This document shows positions 63,998 to 64,000 of a stretch of 64,000 bases of DNA, one piece after another. Origin of the DNA: Diploptera punctata (lineage: Eukaryota > Arthropoda > Insecta > Blattodea > Blaberidae); the NCBI GenBank assembly GCA_030220185.1, contig JASPKZ010009881.1, positions 1 to 64,000 on the forward strand, read 5' to 3'. A program made the translations under genes and the position numbers. Each line of letters begins with the position of its first letter. The stretch's first letter is position 1. The notes under the pieces were generated by a model. It was not told where the DNA came from and ran no database searches. It worked only from the letters and a program-made list of their open reading frames with translations.

Positions 63998-64000
63998 TTT

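Overview
This is eukaryotic, very probably arthropod, non-coding DNA: AT-rich, without operons, ribosome binding sites or tRNA/rRNA genes, and without any coding region I would call a functional host gene. Cockroach (Blattodea), most likely Periplaneta americana, is my best guess. It rests on remembered resemblance of the tRNA-derived SINEs, the TTA arrays and the TAGGCCTA 8-mers to cockroach sequence, so it is inference, not proof.

Nearly everything recognisable is transposable-element debris. There are at least five non-LTR retrotransposon groups, almost all 5'-truncated: (1) RTE-like; (2) a very common group here called LINE-2, 14 fragments ending in GTTA/AGTA-type tails; (3) a heterogeneous group here called LINE-3; (4) a Jockey/CR1-like group with a 3' hairpin followed by (TTA)n; (5) gag-like ORF1 remnants. 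At least eight tRNA-derived SINE families (A to H) are present, several with intact target-site duplications (TSDs). DNA transposons are a DD41D Tc1/mariner with 108-bp terminal inverted repeats (TIRs), a pogo-like element with a zinc-finger transposase remnant, a hAT transposase remnant, piggyBac-type TTAA MITEs, a CACTG-ended pair, a 212-bp ATTA-ended family and several Helitron ends. Four palindromic foldback elements resemble Penelope pseudo-LTRs.

Layout: 1-3.2 kb LINE-3 with a nested SINE-A, SINE-B and a foldback; 3.4-14.8 kb a dense run of RTE, LINE-2 and SINE pieces plus two piggyBac-type MITEs; 15-20.7 kb TTA arrays between LINE-3 and Jockey-like 3' ends, and a SINE-A split by a foldback; 20.7-26 kb sparse; 26.2-28.2 kb the RTE 5' end, then Helitron ends around a gag-like ORF; 29-36 kb LINE pieces and a nine-copy 75-bp minisatellite; 36.4-41.2 kb a Helitron-ended nest containing a 2-kb decayed Jockey-like LINE and a complete mariner; 41.2-49 kb LINE-2, LINE-3, SINEs and a dozen TTA arrays; 49-55.3 kb hAT, Helitron, foldback, RTE and pogo-like elements; 55.4-64 kb SINEs, a CACTG element, a gag remnant and Helitrons.

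No genes cooperate here in a pathway. The interest lies in the nesting order, in covarying RNA-like structures in the retroelements (the Jockey-like 3' hairpin and the foldback palindromes), in mobile promoter-like modules, and in one isolated long hairpin near 59.9 kb. All fragments are decayed; I saw no intact autonomous element.
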